In this document: positions 17,601 to 25,872 of the stretch, piece after piece | How positions within the stretch are numbered: position 1 is the first letter of the stretch | How the letters are laid out: each line of letters starts with the position of its first letter | Source: Variovorax sp. Sphag1AA | Lineage (GTDB): Bacteria; Pseudomonadota; Gammaproteobacteria; Burkholderiales; Burkholderiaceae_C | DNA: 64,000 bases | Direction: 5' to 3' | Assembly (NCBI RefSeq): GCF_014192575.1 | Contig: NZ_JACHYC010000007.1 | Location: forward strand, 186,001-250,000 | The notes under the pieces: generated by a model | What the model was told of the DNA's origin: nothing | The model's input: only the letters and a program-made list of their open reading frames with translations | Database searches by the model: none | Made by a program: the position numbers and the translations under genes

Positions 17601-19085
17601 CGTCTGCCGGTTTTCTTGGATCGACTTCGAAACAACAAGGATCTTCGTTTTATCCTGACCACGCGGCTGTATCTTCTCAACCAGGCGCAGATCCAATCGG
17701 ACAAGCTCTCATCGCCAAGAGTGGCGGCGAGCGAGATGGTGCTGAACGTCGGGGTATATACGCGGATCATCAAAGCCAAGGTCGTCTTCAACCACATTTA
17801 TTTCTCAGATCTGGTCGAAGAAGAGAAGGCCAAACTCCTTGAGGGCGACTTCTTCCTCAACATGATCGACCACCGGAACTTCAGCCCCCGTTTGATCGAG
17901 TTGCTGACTTCCGCGGACTACTATGCAGTGGGCGACGATTCCGTCCAATCAACGGTTTTGCGCGTTCTCAACAACCCCGCGGAGTTGTGGGAGCGGCCAT
18001 ATCGATCGCACTTGAGCGCGGATGCACGATGCCTGTTGTGGGCCATCTTCTTCACCGGCTACTACATCGGAGTAGACCTCTGCTTCCAGTTGTTCAAGCG
18101 CTTAGCCCTAAACGCAGGCTACCAAGTTGCCCCGTCAGACGCGCTTGCCCGTTTCCGTACAGGTCTGAAGGAGTTGAGCGGGTCCTTTGTGCTGATCGGA
18201 GACCAAGAGATTTCCTTCGCCAATCCTGGCATTCGAGACTTCTTGAGCAAGGTCTTCATCGACGACCATTTGCTTCCAGTTGTCGTCCTATCTGTGTCGA
18301 CGATGGCCGAGTTTCGAAGCGCCTGGATCTTCTTCAGAACAAACATCGCCGTGTGCCGCAATCAATTTGATGGCCATGATCGGTGGATTGCAGCGATGAG
18401 CCGCATTCAAGGGCACAGGAGAACGACTGCGATCGAATCGCTGCGGTACATCTTGGAGATGATTGAACATCTGCCCGGTCTGCACATCCAGAACCTCCTT
18501 GACGGGGTAGTCAGTGATTTGGCCTTGCAAGGAATCGAACCCAGAGATCACTACGATTGTCTGTTTTCTTTACGGCAGCTGAAGCGGCTCATACCTCGGA
18601 CGGATGAGGTTCTTGATCTGACCCGCGAGGCCTTGACTACCGCAGCGTCGAACATGCTATCGAGGGCTGGCGATGACTTGGCCATCGAGAACATTTCCAG
18701 CATTGCTAGTGCACTTGAACTCCTTGCTGATCAAGACATAGTTCGGAGCGCGGCGGCCGACGCTCTGCGAAGCTTCATTGCTGGCATGGAGGAGAAGCTC
18801 GCGGACGTCTCGTCCAGCCAGGAACTCGACTCACTTAGCGAGGAACTTTCTTTTGCGACAAAGACGTATGGCGTTCCCGTCGATGCTGCGCTGACGCTCG
18901 GCATTCAGAAGCGCCGAGAATCTCTTGTAGAGCGGGAAAGCGAAGAAGACAGCGATCCTTACCAGCAGGCTGGCCCGCAGGATGCGGCTAGTGACATTTC
19001 GGATGTCGAAATCAAATCGATGTTCGCTCTAATGGCCGACGACCAGTCACCGAGTAGGGGTAGATCGGAGGATGCCGTTGGCTGA
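14646..19085 (+). CDS. PrrC/RloC-type AAA_13 ATPase fused to Mrr-like nuclease and nSTAND3-like NTPase
   Basis: The 1479-residue protein starts at the ATG at 14646, behind GAGG. Part 1 (1-~715) is an AAA_13 ABC-type ATPase: Walker A GWNYSGKTT (34-42), coiled coils, a Zn-hook CEFC (268-271), signature LSDGER (508-513), Walker B IVYIDDP with DD at 541-542, and STHN (583-586). R664, E668 and H705/H709 resemble the Arg-Glu-His triad of PrrC/RloC anticodon nucleases. Part 2 (~726-850) is Mrr-like: E738, D765 in DGGID, Q778-A-K780. Part 3 has Walker A GEPGVGKTT (919-927) and Walker B IFLDDF, then ILTTR, as in nSTAND3 proteins, plus a helical C terminus. Met726 (ATG 16821) begins the typical YDF-TLSP start of stand-alone Mrr-nSTAND3 proteins, so this could be two fused genes. 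Likely a cytoplasmic anti-phage abortive-infection or restriction protein. Confidence 0.8.
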   Translation: MLKSIERIKGLGVYQSYSKPAGTQEFGIKNLIYGWNYSGKTTLSRLFAQLETKAANPDLSGCEFTFDTAGDSITEKNFNRCSLSVRVFNSDFVRSNLHFDGGSFNPILLLGKESEEAQRKIDELSKRIKRSDEVQRSLNGKVEDLKLRIAQTKTDTAKFIRQHLKVDPYTATHLAQDVVAVDVLELPVLAEKELADATELALTPSSKRPNTVEELRAEPSIDVLHKEAVAVLAAIPSLFNTVKYLEENPAVERWVKEGLALHPGSGPCEFCGNDLSQDRLAAFRAHFSKDLSDHNERVNGLLARVKVAAFSLNWPKPAELNAQFREAYAAATEALPSAIDAFNRAVRNLADEVQRKADDSRKSMMPAPLAAGLEKDIRDAASAVNLLIKQNNELAANFEKAKADSLKLVRYHYVQQYVDDQVATGLEQQKTRLAKRSDRLKAYAARLRPEIDHLQAQISKAQQGREKINERLASMLGSEAIQIQVVKDGAGQDRFQLVRKTGAIAKNLSDGERTAVAFSYFLTKLQEIKPAEFKETIVYIDDPISSLDANHIFQVTAAIRALFFEQQDKNSPWQTRCQQLFISTHNFEFFNLLREIKPATSKAGARLFLIRRIAEKSSTLEDMPASLARYQSEYHFLFEVIHRFHKAPDKTVHEVLMLLPNAMRRFIELYTYSRLPGPKDSEQVDERAEILFGVERAKRILKIVHYFSHGNTLDRLALQPPRLDDMYDFRTLSPIDFELLARDLLQAELGITMESFGPGKDGGIDFRFSMADQDVVVQAKHHVEGGARSLLRAATKEDSKVLKLAPSRYILVTSLSLTPELKRKVLQAMPSTPVREEDVIGREDLNNFLGLHPDVLRQHFKLWLTSTEVLERILHSAVYNRTDAELARIRQLVPKFVHNASVAEAETILEDRGALIIAGEPGVGKTTLGRMLLWLHMEQNWKVFVVDDLQEAMAVSTAGEKRLIFLDDFLGQISLTNELLGKVDQRLPVFLDRLRNNKDLRFILTTRLYLLNQAQIQSDKLSSPRVAASEMVLNVGVYTRIIKAKVVFNHIYFSDLVEEEKAKLLEGDFFLNMIDHRNFSPRLIELLTSADYYAVGDDSVQSTVLRVLNNPAELWERPYRSHLSADARCLLWAIFFTGYYIGVDLCFQLFKRLALNAGYQVAPSDALARFRTGLKELSGSFVLIGDQEISFANPGIRDFLSKVFIDDHLLPVVVLSVSTMAEFRSAWIFFRTNIAVCRNQFDGHDRWIAAMSRIQGHRRTTAIESLRYILEMIEHLPGLHIQNLLDGVVSDLALQGIEPRDHYDCLFSLRQLKRLIPRTDEVLDLTREALTTAASNMLSRAGDDLAIENISSIASALELLADQDIVRSAAADALRSFIAGMEEKLADVSSSQELDSLSEELSFATKTYGVPVDAALTLGIQKRRESLVERESEEDSDPYQQAGPQDAASDISDVEIKSMFALMADDQSPSRGRSEDAVG

Positions 19086-20609
19086 AAGTCTCAGCGCGCA
19101 CGATGTGCTTAGTTCTGCCTCGCCAGATCAAGCACTTCTGGACAGAATCGTATTGAAGGAGAAGCAGGTCTTCGACGGGCTATCGCGCTTTGACCAACCT
19201 CGTCCACGCTTGCGTGGCTGGACAATCTGCGCACGATTGAAGAATGCATAAATCTGCAGACGGTAGATTGGCCCGACGACGACTTCAGCGCGCGCTTGTT
19301 TGAGATGCCCGTTGCAGGCCTTGTCTATGATCTCGCGCCGTTGATGGATTGGCACGCTCGCCTCACGGAGCGATTTTCCGCACCCTTCGCCAACCGGTTC
19401 CGGCAACTGATGCTGCAGGCCAGCTCAATGGCGACTTCGTTTCGTTCTCAAGGCATTGGTGAGGTGGCCGATGCAATGCACAACCTCGCCTCCTTGATTG
19501 ACTATCTGCAGTTGCGTCGCCGCCACTTTGTCGCGCTCCTGCATGTACTGCCCAAGGCCTGCCGCGGCACCGTCTGCATGGGCCCCCTGGATGCCTTGAC
19601 CGTGATGTTGCCAATCGTGGAGTTCATGGGAATCCCGATGATGAGTGCGCATGGCGGACTGATGGCGAGGCTGGCGCGTGAAAGTCTCGGTCTGCCCGTC
19701 AAAGGCGGCGTGGAGATACCGATGCTGGACCCTGGCTTCTTGGAGCCAGAGCGATCCCGAATTGACGAGATTCGCTGGCAGGAGGAAGGCTACAAGCACT
19801 TCTATGCTATGCGGGGGACCCTGCGGTCGGACCGGCTGTTCTCGGCCGCGGAGTTGCGCAATGACATTGCGACGATTGAGGCCGCCTATGCGGAGTTCGA
19901 CCTCGCCGGCAGTGACTTCGCAATCGCCGCAGCGCTCGTGCGCAGGCTGTCGCGGCAGTGCGTCGTACACGACTTCTGGGTGGAGATTGCACCAGGCATG
20001 CTCGAGGCGATGCTCGATGCGGCGAAGGCCCCTTCCGTGTTGCGCGCGGCGCTCCTGCGCCCGGCTTCGAGCTACATGGAGGGGTTGTCGAGCTATGCGC
20101 CGTTCGTGCAATTGGACGGCATGCTGCGCTCGACGGTCACCCTGTTGAGTCGCTTCATCTACAACTGGCGTGCTCGCACACTGGACAGCCGCAAGAGGTA
20201 CCAGATCCGCACCGGCTTCATCTTCGAAACCGTGGTGAAGGACAGACTGACCGAGCAAGGGTTCGCGGTCCAGGAAGTTAAGCGCATCAACCGACGCGAG
20301 TTCGACGTGGTCACTGTATTGGAAGGCGTCGTCTGGAACGTTCAGTGCAAGAACAACTTTGTAGATCTGGCTACCGTCGATTCCGACGCCCGGCGATTTG
20401 CCCGCTACAACCGCGCGCTCATCAAGGCCTACGAGAAGGCCCTCGACAAGGAGCGCCGACGAGAGCATCTACTCCAAGCCAGACTCTCGATCGCCCACGT
20501 CCAACACATGGTCGTTACGCGCTTCCCGGTCGTGTGCGACAACCCTCGCATCGTCCCCTTTAGCCGGATCGACGAGTTTGTGTCGCGAGCACGAGCGTTG
20601 CTGGCTTAG
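19072..20609 (+). CDS. PD-(D/E)XK nuclease-domain partner protein, 5' end frameshifted
   Basis: The main frame is open from about 19194 to 20609, and the first in-frame start after 19260 is TTG at 19296 (437 residues). Its C-terminal ~140 residues are a nuclease fold: GFIFE (E311 of that frame), REFDVV (D337) and NVQCKNN (Q350-C-K352). The rest is helical. Codons upstream of 19296 also read like protein (WLDNLRTIEECINLQ). A second frame starting with ATG at 19072, inside the end of the fusion gene, gives a coding-like N terminus ending near GLSRFDQP. The two join if about one base is restored near 19192-19205. The overlapping start implies coupling to the fusion gene. It is either a frameshift mutation, a sequence error or an internally started gene. 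No classical slippery heptamer is visible. Confidence 0.6.
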
Positions 20610-20798
20610 ACCGCTAGTCCTTGACGCACCTGGCGGTGTGTAGCTCCGTTCTGGGTGAATTCCTGCGAGCGGCGTGAGCATCAAGCCTTAAAAGGCATGG
20701 ACCGCCGGTTCGGCGTTCTTGCCCATCGGTCTGCGGTGCGAGTGGGTGGTGCCGCGCGAGTCGTTCTGCGCCTGCAGGGTGAGGCACAGTACGGGTTT

Positions 20799-20804
20799 GG
20801 AGGT
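20799..20804 (+). promoter_or_regulatory. GGAGGT ribosome site deciding the start at 20814
   Basis: GGAGGT lies nine bases before the ATG at 20814. Earlier in-frame starts (20655 GTG, 20697 ATG) lack a comparable site, and the sequence they add is Arg/Ala-rich. Confidence 0.5.
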
Positions 20805-20813
20805 GTCACGCTC

Positions 20814-21923
20814 ATGGATCGTGGTTCAAATAGCTCGCCGTGGCATCAAGTCACGCGAATTGCCTGGCTTAGTGGCGGACTCGTTGCGGTCAGTCAGCCC
20901 GGCCCGCTCGTGAAGATTTTTGCAGGCGTGGGCAATCACGTCCTGCTTGCTCAGTTCAACTTGCGCGCATATCCGGAACTTGTCGGTGCCTTACGTCATT
21001 TCGGGTACACGGTGCTCGGAATGACGTTCATCACGTCCACCGACGAGGCTTCGGGATTGGCGTCCCCGCAGTTCTTCGCTCAATCGTTTGAAGGCGTATG
21101 GCGCGCCAAGGATGCGCAACAGAACTGGCGGCGAATTGCGTTCCACGCTGGCCACAAGGACATGATGCTGCTATCCGATGTCGCTGCGCGGATTGCTTCG
21201 GGTCTGAGTTCCGGTCAGACGAGACTGCAACACTTGTGCCAGGCCTACGCGGTCCAGCTTCGCAGTCAGGTTCGATCGCTACCATTCAAGGCCCATACCC
21301 GGTTCAAGGATACGAACTCTCCGACTGTGTACCTTGCGATTCATGCCATGTTCTGGGAACTGGCGGTCTTGCGGGACACTTTGGCAGAGTTTGCCGCTCG
21401 ATTCGCTTTTGAACTCACTGGCATTGCCACTATGCGTGGCCTGGTTGGAAGCCTCAAGAAGCGCGACGCGGCTAACGAACTTCGAGACGAGTTGCTTGAG
21501 GCGTCGAGCGAACACAATCTTGGCTGGTTGTCTTCGTTCTCAGCGTATCGAAATCTGTTCACCCACGGAGCGCCCTTGCAAGACGCAGCGGGTGTGTCAT
21601 TCGCTGTCCTGGACAACGAGGTGTTGAAGGATGGCGCTGCGGTCCCAATTATCTACTACCCTCTCCCCGCTGACGCGGCAAACCTCTCGCGAAAAAGATC
21701 GGCTGGACCGCTGTACGAGAGCTTTGCAGAGCTTATTGGTTCGATCTCAGATAAGCGGCCCACCAAGAACATCGAGCCGGATGCGCTCGACTATCTTGCT
21801 GTAACGTTCGATCGCTTGGCAGGGCTCGCCCAGAAGCTGCTACGTTCATCACCTGTGGCTCCTGACGACATCGTGTTGACAGAGGCGGACATTGTCGGAG
21901 AGATCAGGGTCGATGGAAGCTAA
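20814..21923 (+). CDS. HEPN-motif protein of unknown function in defence island
   Basis: The product has 369 residues from the ATG at 20814. The C-terminal half is helical and contains YRNLFTHG with R246 and H251, an R-x4-H signature typical of HEPN RNases and often seen in toxins and defence effectors. The N-terminal half is alpha/beta with no recognised motif. It lies 204 bases after the PD-(D/E)XK gene on the same strand, so it may belong to that locus or be independent. The RxxxxH motif alone is short and can occur by chance; the helical context and setting raise its weight. The longer start at 20655 would add 53 residues. Confidence 0.55.
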   Translation: MDRGSNSSPWHQVTRIAWLSGGLVAVSQPGPLVKIFAGVGNHVLLAQFNLRAYPELVGALRHFGYTVLGMTFITSTDEASGLASPQFFAQSFEGVWRAKDAQQNWRRIAFHAGHKDMMLLSDVAARIASGLSSGQTRLQHLCQAYAVQLRSQVRSLPFKAHTRFKDTNSPTVYLAIHAMFWELAVLRDTLAEFAARFAFELTGIATMRGLVGSLKKRDAANELRDELLEASSEHNLGWLSSFSAYRNLFTHGAPLQDAAGVSFAVLDNEVLKDGAAVPIIYYPLPADAANLSRKRSAGPLYESFAELIGSISDKRPTKNIEPDALDYLAVTFDRLAGLAQKLLRSSPVAPDDIVLTEADIVGEIRVDGS

Positions 21924-22019
21924 CTCGCTCCTCTATGGTCAACACTCTCGCTGACGCTTCCTGAAGGTCGTGCACCGTGACCAGACCTGGCAGCCGCTTT
22001 CGCTGTTGCGAGGCATCAG

Positions 22020-22316
22020 CTATTCAATTCTGGCCCGCCGCCGGTCTTCCGCGACAAGGTAAACGAGACGCTTTGCGATCACCTCGGCTCGATCCTCCTG
22101 GAATAGATCTTCAATGGGGTAGTCGCCGCTGCTGAAGCCGCCGTACTCGACATCTATGTACCAAGCGTCCCCGTTGCGCAGCGAACCCGCCACAGAGCAG
22201 ATCGCGCTGGCGATGGACTTGTAGATCACGCTTGTGCCGATCTCCTCGTCGCCGCAGCGCACCTGACCGACGTAAACGAAGTCTTCCAGCTTCCCGATAC
22301 TCAATGTGAGTTGCAT
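22020..22316 (-). CDS. Small hypothetical protein, 98 aa
   Basis: The product is acidic, with a beta-rich N terminus (MQLTLSIGKLEDFVYVGQV), a central WYIDVEYGGFSSGDYPIEDLF stretch and a helical basic end. It has no signal peptide. Composition and the lack of Arg/Ser/Pro bias suggest a real gene. It is convergent with the HEPN-motif gene and divergent from the CoiA-like gene. I do not recognise the family; a small immunity or accessory protein is only a guess from context. Confidence 0.5.
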   Translation of the reverse strand: MQLTLSIGKLEDFVYVGQVRCGDEEIGTSVIYKSIASAICSVAGSLRNGDAWYIDVEYGGFSSGDYPIEDLFQEDRAEVIAKRLVYLVAEDRRRARIE

Positions 22317-22667
22317 GAAATTGCCTCCAAGCGCGAATGTAGCAAGCCCCCAGCGCCTACCGCGCCCCTGGGTCGCTTAGTCCATGTCCGCACACAGGGG
22401 CGACTTGCAGCATCTCGCGTCTATGGCCCCCCCAATCCGCTTTCGCTGCGGTGCGCCCGCCGGTTCAAGCGACTACGTCCGCGAGATGGTGAGACTACGG
22501 AAGGTTCGTCGTCGACTATCCAACACACTGGCTTACGCCGGATCCCTGCGCTGACGGAGTTTCGAGAGCGAAGCCTCTCGATTTCGTATCGGAGCGGATT
22601 GCAGCAGCGCAAGCCAATCTCGCCAGCACCTATTGCGAGATACGAGTGCGGCATAGATGATCCCAAT
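22317..22667. other. Divergent upstream region of the CoiA-like gene
   Basis: A plus-strand frame runs through here and joins the CoiA-like gene, but its translation has noncoding composition (Pro/Arg/Ser/Leu-rich with no predicted structure), so I treat it as leader. It probably carries promoters for both flanking genes. Confidence 0.4.
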
Positions 22668-24662
22668 ATGGATCATCCCGCAAGCCCCTATGTCGTGCGT
22701 CACGTCGAAGTGGCGCCCCGGACATCGCTATCGGATTTGGTCCTCGCTTGGGCAAATGACGCCGAGACCAATGAGCCACGCTGGATCATGGAGCTTGGAA
22801 GGGATCGCCGTGGAGCACAGTGCCGATGCCGCTGCCCGAGTTGCGGCGCTTCCCTGACCGCTGTCAATGCGGCCAAGGATAAGTATTTCACGCGTCCACA
22901 TTTCCGGCATCCGAGCGGTCTGCCGCGCCATGAATGCCTGATCCTGGCCGCTAGGTCGGCGGCGCTGCGACAACTTCTTGAAGAAGGGTTGATCGATCTG
23001 CCGCAGCGCAAGGTATCGGGTAAGTTCGTCGGACTGAGCGGTGAGCGGTACGAGGTGTGGCGAACCGCGCCGCCGGCGCGCGTGCGGGTCTCGCACGTTA
23101 CCTACCAGGATCAGACGCTTGCCGTGCTCACCCTGGACGACGGGCGCACCCTTCGCGTTCGGCTCACCGGCGTGTCCGCGACCATGGATTCGGTCAGCGG
23201 AGCAGACGGGCAGGGCTTGCCGACCATCTTCCTGGACATTTCTGATCCGGCCATTGCTGGCATGTCCCCGGACGATTTGCGTCAACGGCTAACGCTCGTC
23301 AACAGCTCAATCAGGTGGTGCGCCCACTGGGACGATGCGGTATTGCAGGAAGACGCCGATCGATCGGCTCAGGACGAGGCGGAAGGCTTCCTGGATAGTC
23401 AGCCCGAAGGGATCGACCTCCCCGACGACCTGCCGCCAGCACTCAGGCGAGAGACCTTGCTGCATCTCGAGGTCAAGCGGATCCTGGCGGAATCGACGCG
23501 CTTCATGGTCCCCGAGTTCGACGTCTCTGTGCAGGTTGAGCACCTCGAGAGGAATTGGCGCTTTCCGGCGCAGTGGGCCGACATCACCGACGTCACGCTG
23601 GAGCGGCGATACGGGCGCATCATTCCCGACCTGACCTGCGCCATCAGAACGCCGATCGAACTGGAATCGCAACCCCTTCTCGTCGAGGTCACCGTCACCA
23701 ATGCCATCGGCGACGAGCGAATGGAGCGAATCCGCTCGATGGGCGCGCCGGCCGTGGAGATAGATCTGAGCAAGTTCGGGGGGCGCGTCTCGCGCGAAAG
23801 CCTCCGTGAACTCGTAGTCGAGCGGCTAGATGCGAAGCGGTGGCTCTACCTGCCCATGGCCGACGAAAGGCGGGCCGCGTTGCTGGCGGATTTGCATACG
23901 CTCTACCAGGAAGAAGTTCTGCGCGAGCGGAAAAAGCGCGAACGCGTAGAGCGCGTCCTTGCCCGATCGATCGAGCAAGTGGCGTCAGCATACCTGGATG
24001 CGGTCACCGCTCACCTCGATGCGCGGATTGCTGCTGGGAGAGACTGGAATTCCGCGGACGCTCAGTCAACGCTCAGCATGACAGCCGAACGGCTCGCTGA
24101 TGCCGTGGATTGCATGGGTATTCACGGCTACCCCGAGGCTGGGGACTCGGACCTTGTGGGCGAGAAGGAAATCGTCTCGCGCATCCTGTCTATCCAGTTC
24201 GACAGGGGCGTCGGCTACGACCTCGCCACCGGATTTCAGGTGGTGAATTCAATTCAGCAAATGAAAGGCCCGCGTGGGCGCGCGCAAGCAATCGTTGCGC
24301 TAATTGCGATCCGTGCGTACAAGCCGCGCCAAACGGAAGCGCAGCAAAAGAAGATCAAGGAGTGGGCGCAGGAAGTACGCGACAGCGTGGACGCAGGCGA
24401 GGAGAAATATCTGCGAGACGGTCGCTACGACCGCATCCTGTCACTCCTCTTTCCGGAGATGGCCCAGAGTTTGGCCGACCCAATCAAGTCTGGAAAGCGC
24501 TTGCCAACCTCGGATGTCGCGCGATCGACCGCCGCGGTCGCCGAAGTAATCGTTTCGCGCGAACCCAATGAGCGAAACTTTTGGCTGCGCGGCCCCGCGC
24601 TGGAGGCCTGGAAGGCCGCCAATCCAGAAGCGGCGAGGGCATTCTTTAAGCGTACTCACTGA
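22668..24662 (+). CDS. CoiA-like nuclease (competence-protein-CoiA family)
   Basis: The 664-residue product starts at the ATG at 22668, chosen because upstream codons look noncoding; no good ribosome site is seen. Residues 52-90 form a zinc-binding head (CRCRCPSCG, then HFRH, H88 and C90), as in CoiA-type proteins. A PD-(D/E)XK-like core follows: E268 in LHLEVKR, D321 in RIIPDLT and E340-V-T342 in LLVEVTVTN, then a conserved APAVEIDLS strand. The last ~250 residues are charged helices. CoiA-like nucleases act on DNA in competence, and related proteins occur in phage-defence islands. No other competence genes are present, so a defence or DNA-processing role is inferred. Confidence 0.65.
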   Translation: MDHPASPYVVRHVEVAPRTSLSDLVLAWANDAETNEPRWIMELGRDRRGAQCRCRCPSCGASLTAVNAAKDKYFTRPHFRHPSGLPRHECLILAARSAALRQLLEEGLIDLPQRKVSGKFVGLSGERYEVWRTAPPARVRVSHVTYQDQTLAVLTLDDGRTLRVRLTGVSATMDSVSGADGQGLPTIFLDISDPAIAGMSPDDLRQRLTLVNSSIRWCAHWDDAVLQEDADRSAQDEAEGFLDSQPEGIDLPDDLPPALRRETLLHLEVKRILAESTRFMVPEFDVSVQVEHLERNWRFPAQWADITDVTLERRYGRIIPDLTCAIRTPIELESQPLLVEVTVTNAIGDERMERIRSMGAPAVEIDLSKFGGRVSRESLRELVVERLDAKRWLYLPMADERRAALLADLHTLYQEEVLRERKKRERVERVLARSIEQVASAYLDAVTAHLDARIAAGRDWNSADAQSTLSMTAERLADAVDCMGIHGYPEAGDSDLVGEKEIVSRILSIQFDRGVGYDLATGFQVVNSIQQMKGPRGRAQAIVALIAIRAYKPRQTEAQQKKIKEWAQEVRDSVDAGEEKYLRDGRYDRILSLLFPEMAQSLADPIKSGKRLPTSDVARSTAAVAEVIVSREPNERNFWLRGPALEAWKAANPEAARAFFKRTH

Positions 24663-25338
24663 GTCTTTGGCCTTGCCTCACGTCTGTTGGGGCAACTCGA
24701 ACTCGACTGTCGACATCAACGAGAGATCCGGTGACCGTCACGCTAGCGGATTCGCGGAGTCGCCCGACCTGTTCAGTTCTGCGCCGTGCTCTCCTCTGCG
24801 AGGCCCGCAGCAAGGGACCCCGTTCAGTTCACTCCGGGCGCGGTGCCGCTGGTCGAGAGACGTAGGTCAGTAGGTCAGCATTTCCAGCCCAGAGGGTCTG
24901 CAGTCCGGTCGTGAGCAGCCACTGCGTAATGCACCTTCGGTTGTCCGCTAACGCTGCGGTCTTGCCGCGCGGCGGCTGATCCAGGCGGTCCGAAGGGGGC
25001 GGGGAGCACCCGTATGGCGTGCCGTTCGAAATTAGCTGGCGAGGGCCCGCCAAGCGCCGTGCGAAGTTTGATGATCGAGAGGCACGAGCGATGGCTAGTA
25101 CTATCGACCTCAAGTTGAGACGGCGCTTGCTGCAGTTCCGGATGAACGCGTCAGGCGACAGAAGTCGGCGCTGCGCGGCCCTTGGGATGTTCGATTCGCG
25201 AAGCTACAGCTGTCTGCCCCACTCTAGGGATGGCGCCAGTTCCTAGCCAACACGCGCAACTGACATCGGTCAGGTGGCGCACAGGGTAACTTGCAGAAGT
25301 CGTTAAGCTATGCGGACTTATCGATTTGGAAAGTCACT
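24663..25338. other. Intergenic stretch before the first H-NS-like gene
   Basis: Several short overlapping frames exist on both strands, but none has protein-like composition or a motif. Presumably it holds the promoter of the H-NS-like gene. Confidence 0.4.
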
Positions 25339-25872
25339 ATGGCTCAGACTTACGCACAGCTTCAGAAACAGATCGCAGCGTTGCAACAGAAGGCCGACGC
25401 AATTCGCGCGAGAGAAGTCGATGGGGTTATTGATCGCATCAAAGTTGCGATCTCCCACTATAAGTTGACTCCCGAGCAGTTGTTCGGCGGCAAGGCACCC
25501 GCGAGGAAGATGGTCGCTACGAGTAGCCAAAAGGCTTCCCGTAAGACTGCGAAAAGGAGCGAGACGAAGAAAGTCGGTCGAATCTCGTATAGCGACGGCA
25601 AAGGCAACACCTGGGGTGGCTGGGGCAAGCGACCGAACTGGCTGCGGGAAGCATTGGCAGCAGGCGCGCCTCTGGAGAGCTTTCAAGTTGGTGCATCGAC
25701 GGTGAGCTCCGCCAAAACGGCGGCAAAGAAGACTGCGCAGAAGCGCCGTCCTTCGTCGGTGCTTTACAGCGATGGGTCGGGGAAGTCGTGGACGGGCCGC
25801 GGGCCTCAGCCGCGTTGGCTCAAGGAAGCTATCGCTGGGGGCAAGTCGCTGGCGGATTTTCTGACTCCCTGA
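25339..25872 (+). CDS. H-NS family protein with two DNA-binding modules
   Basis: The 177-residue product starts at ATG 25339 (MAQTYAQLQKQI). Residues 1-~50 are the helical oligomerisation region, with the LTPEQLFG boundary typical of Burkholderiales H-NS proteins. Two copies of the C-terminal DNA-binding module follow: residues 82-115 (YSDGKGNTW, KRPNWL) and 143-175 (YSDGSGKSW, QPRWL), joined by Lys/Ala-rich linkers. Most H-NS proteins have one module. The protein probably coats AT-rich foreign DNA and silences it, which fits its place beside a defence island. The frame upstream to 25291 is not needed. Confidence 0.88.
   Translation: MAQTYAQLQKQIAALQQKADAIRAREVDGVIDRIKVAISHYKLTPEQLFGGKAPARKMVATSSQKASRKTAKRSETKKVGRISYSDGKGNTWGGWGKRPNWLREALAAGAPLESFQVGASTVSSAKTAAKKTAQKRRPSSVLYSDGSGKSWTGRGPQPRWLKEAIAGGKSLADFLTP

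Noticed and set aside
19180..19215. Programmed -1 frameshift site
   Set aside because: The frame change is in the -1 direction, but no X-XXY-YYZ heptamer or clear downstream pseudoknot could be seen, so mutation or sequence error is simpler.
19425..20468. 347-residue minus-strand frame
   Set aside because: It lies opposite the nuclease partner gene, whose frame has catalytic motifs; this one has none.
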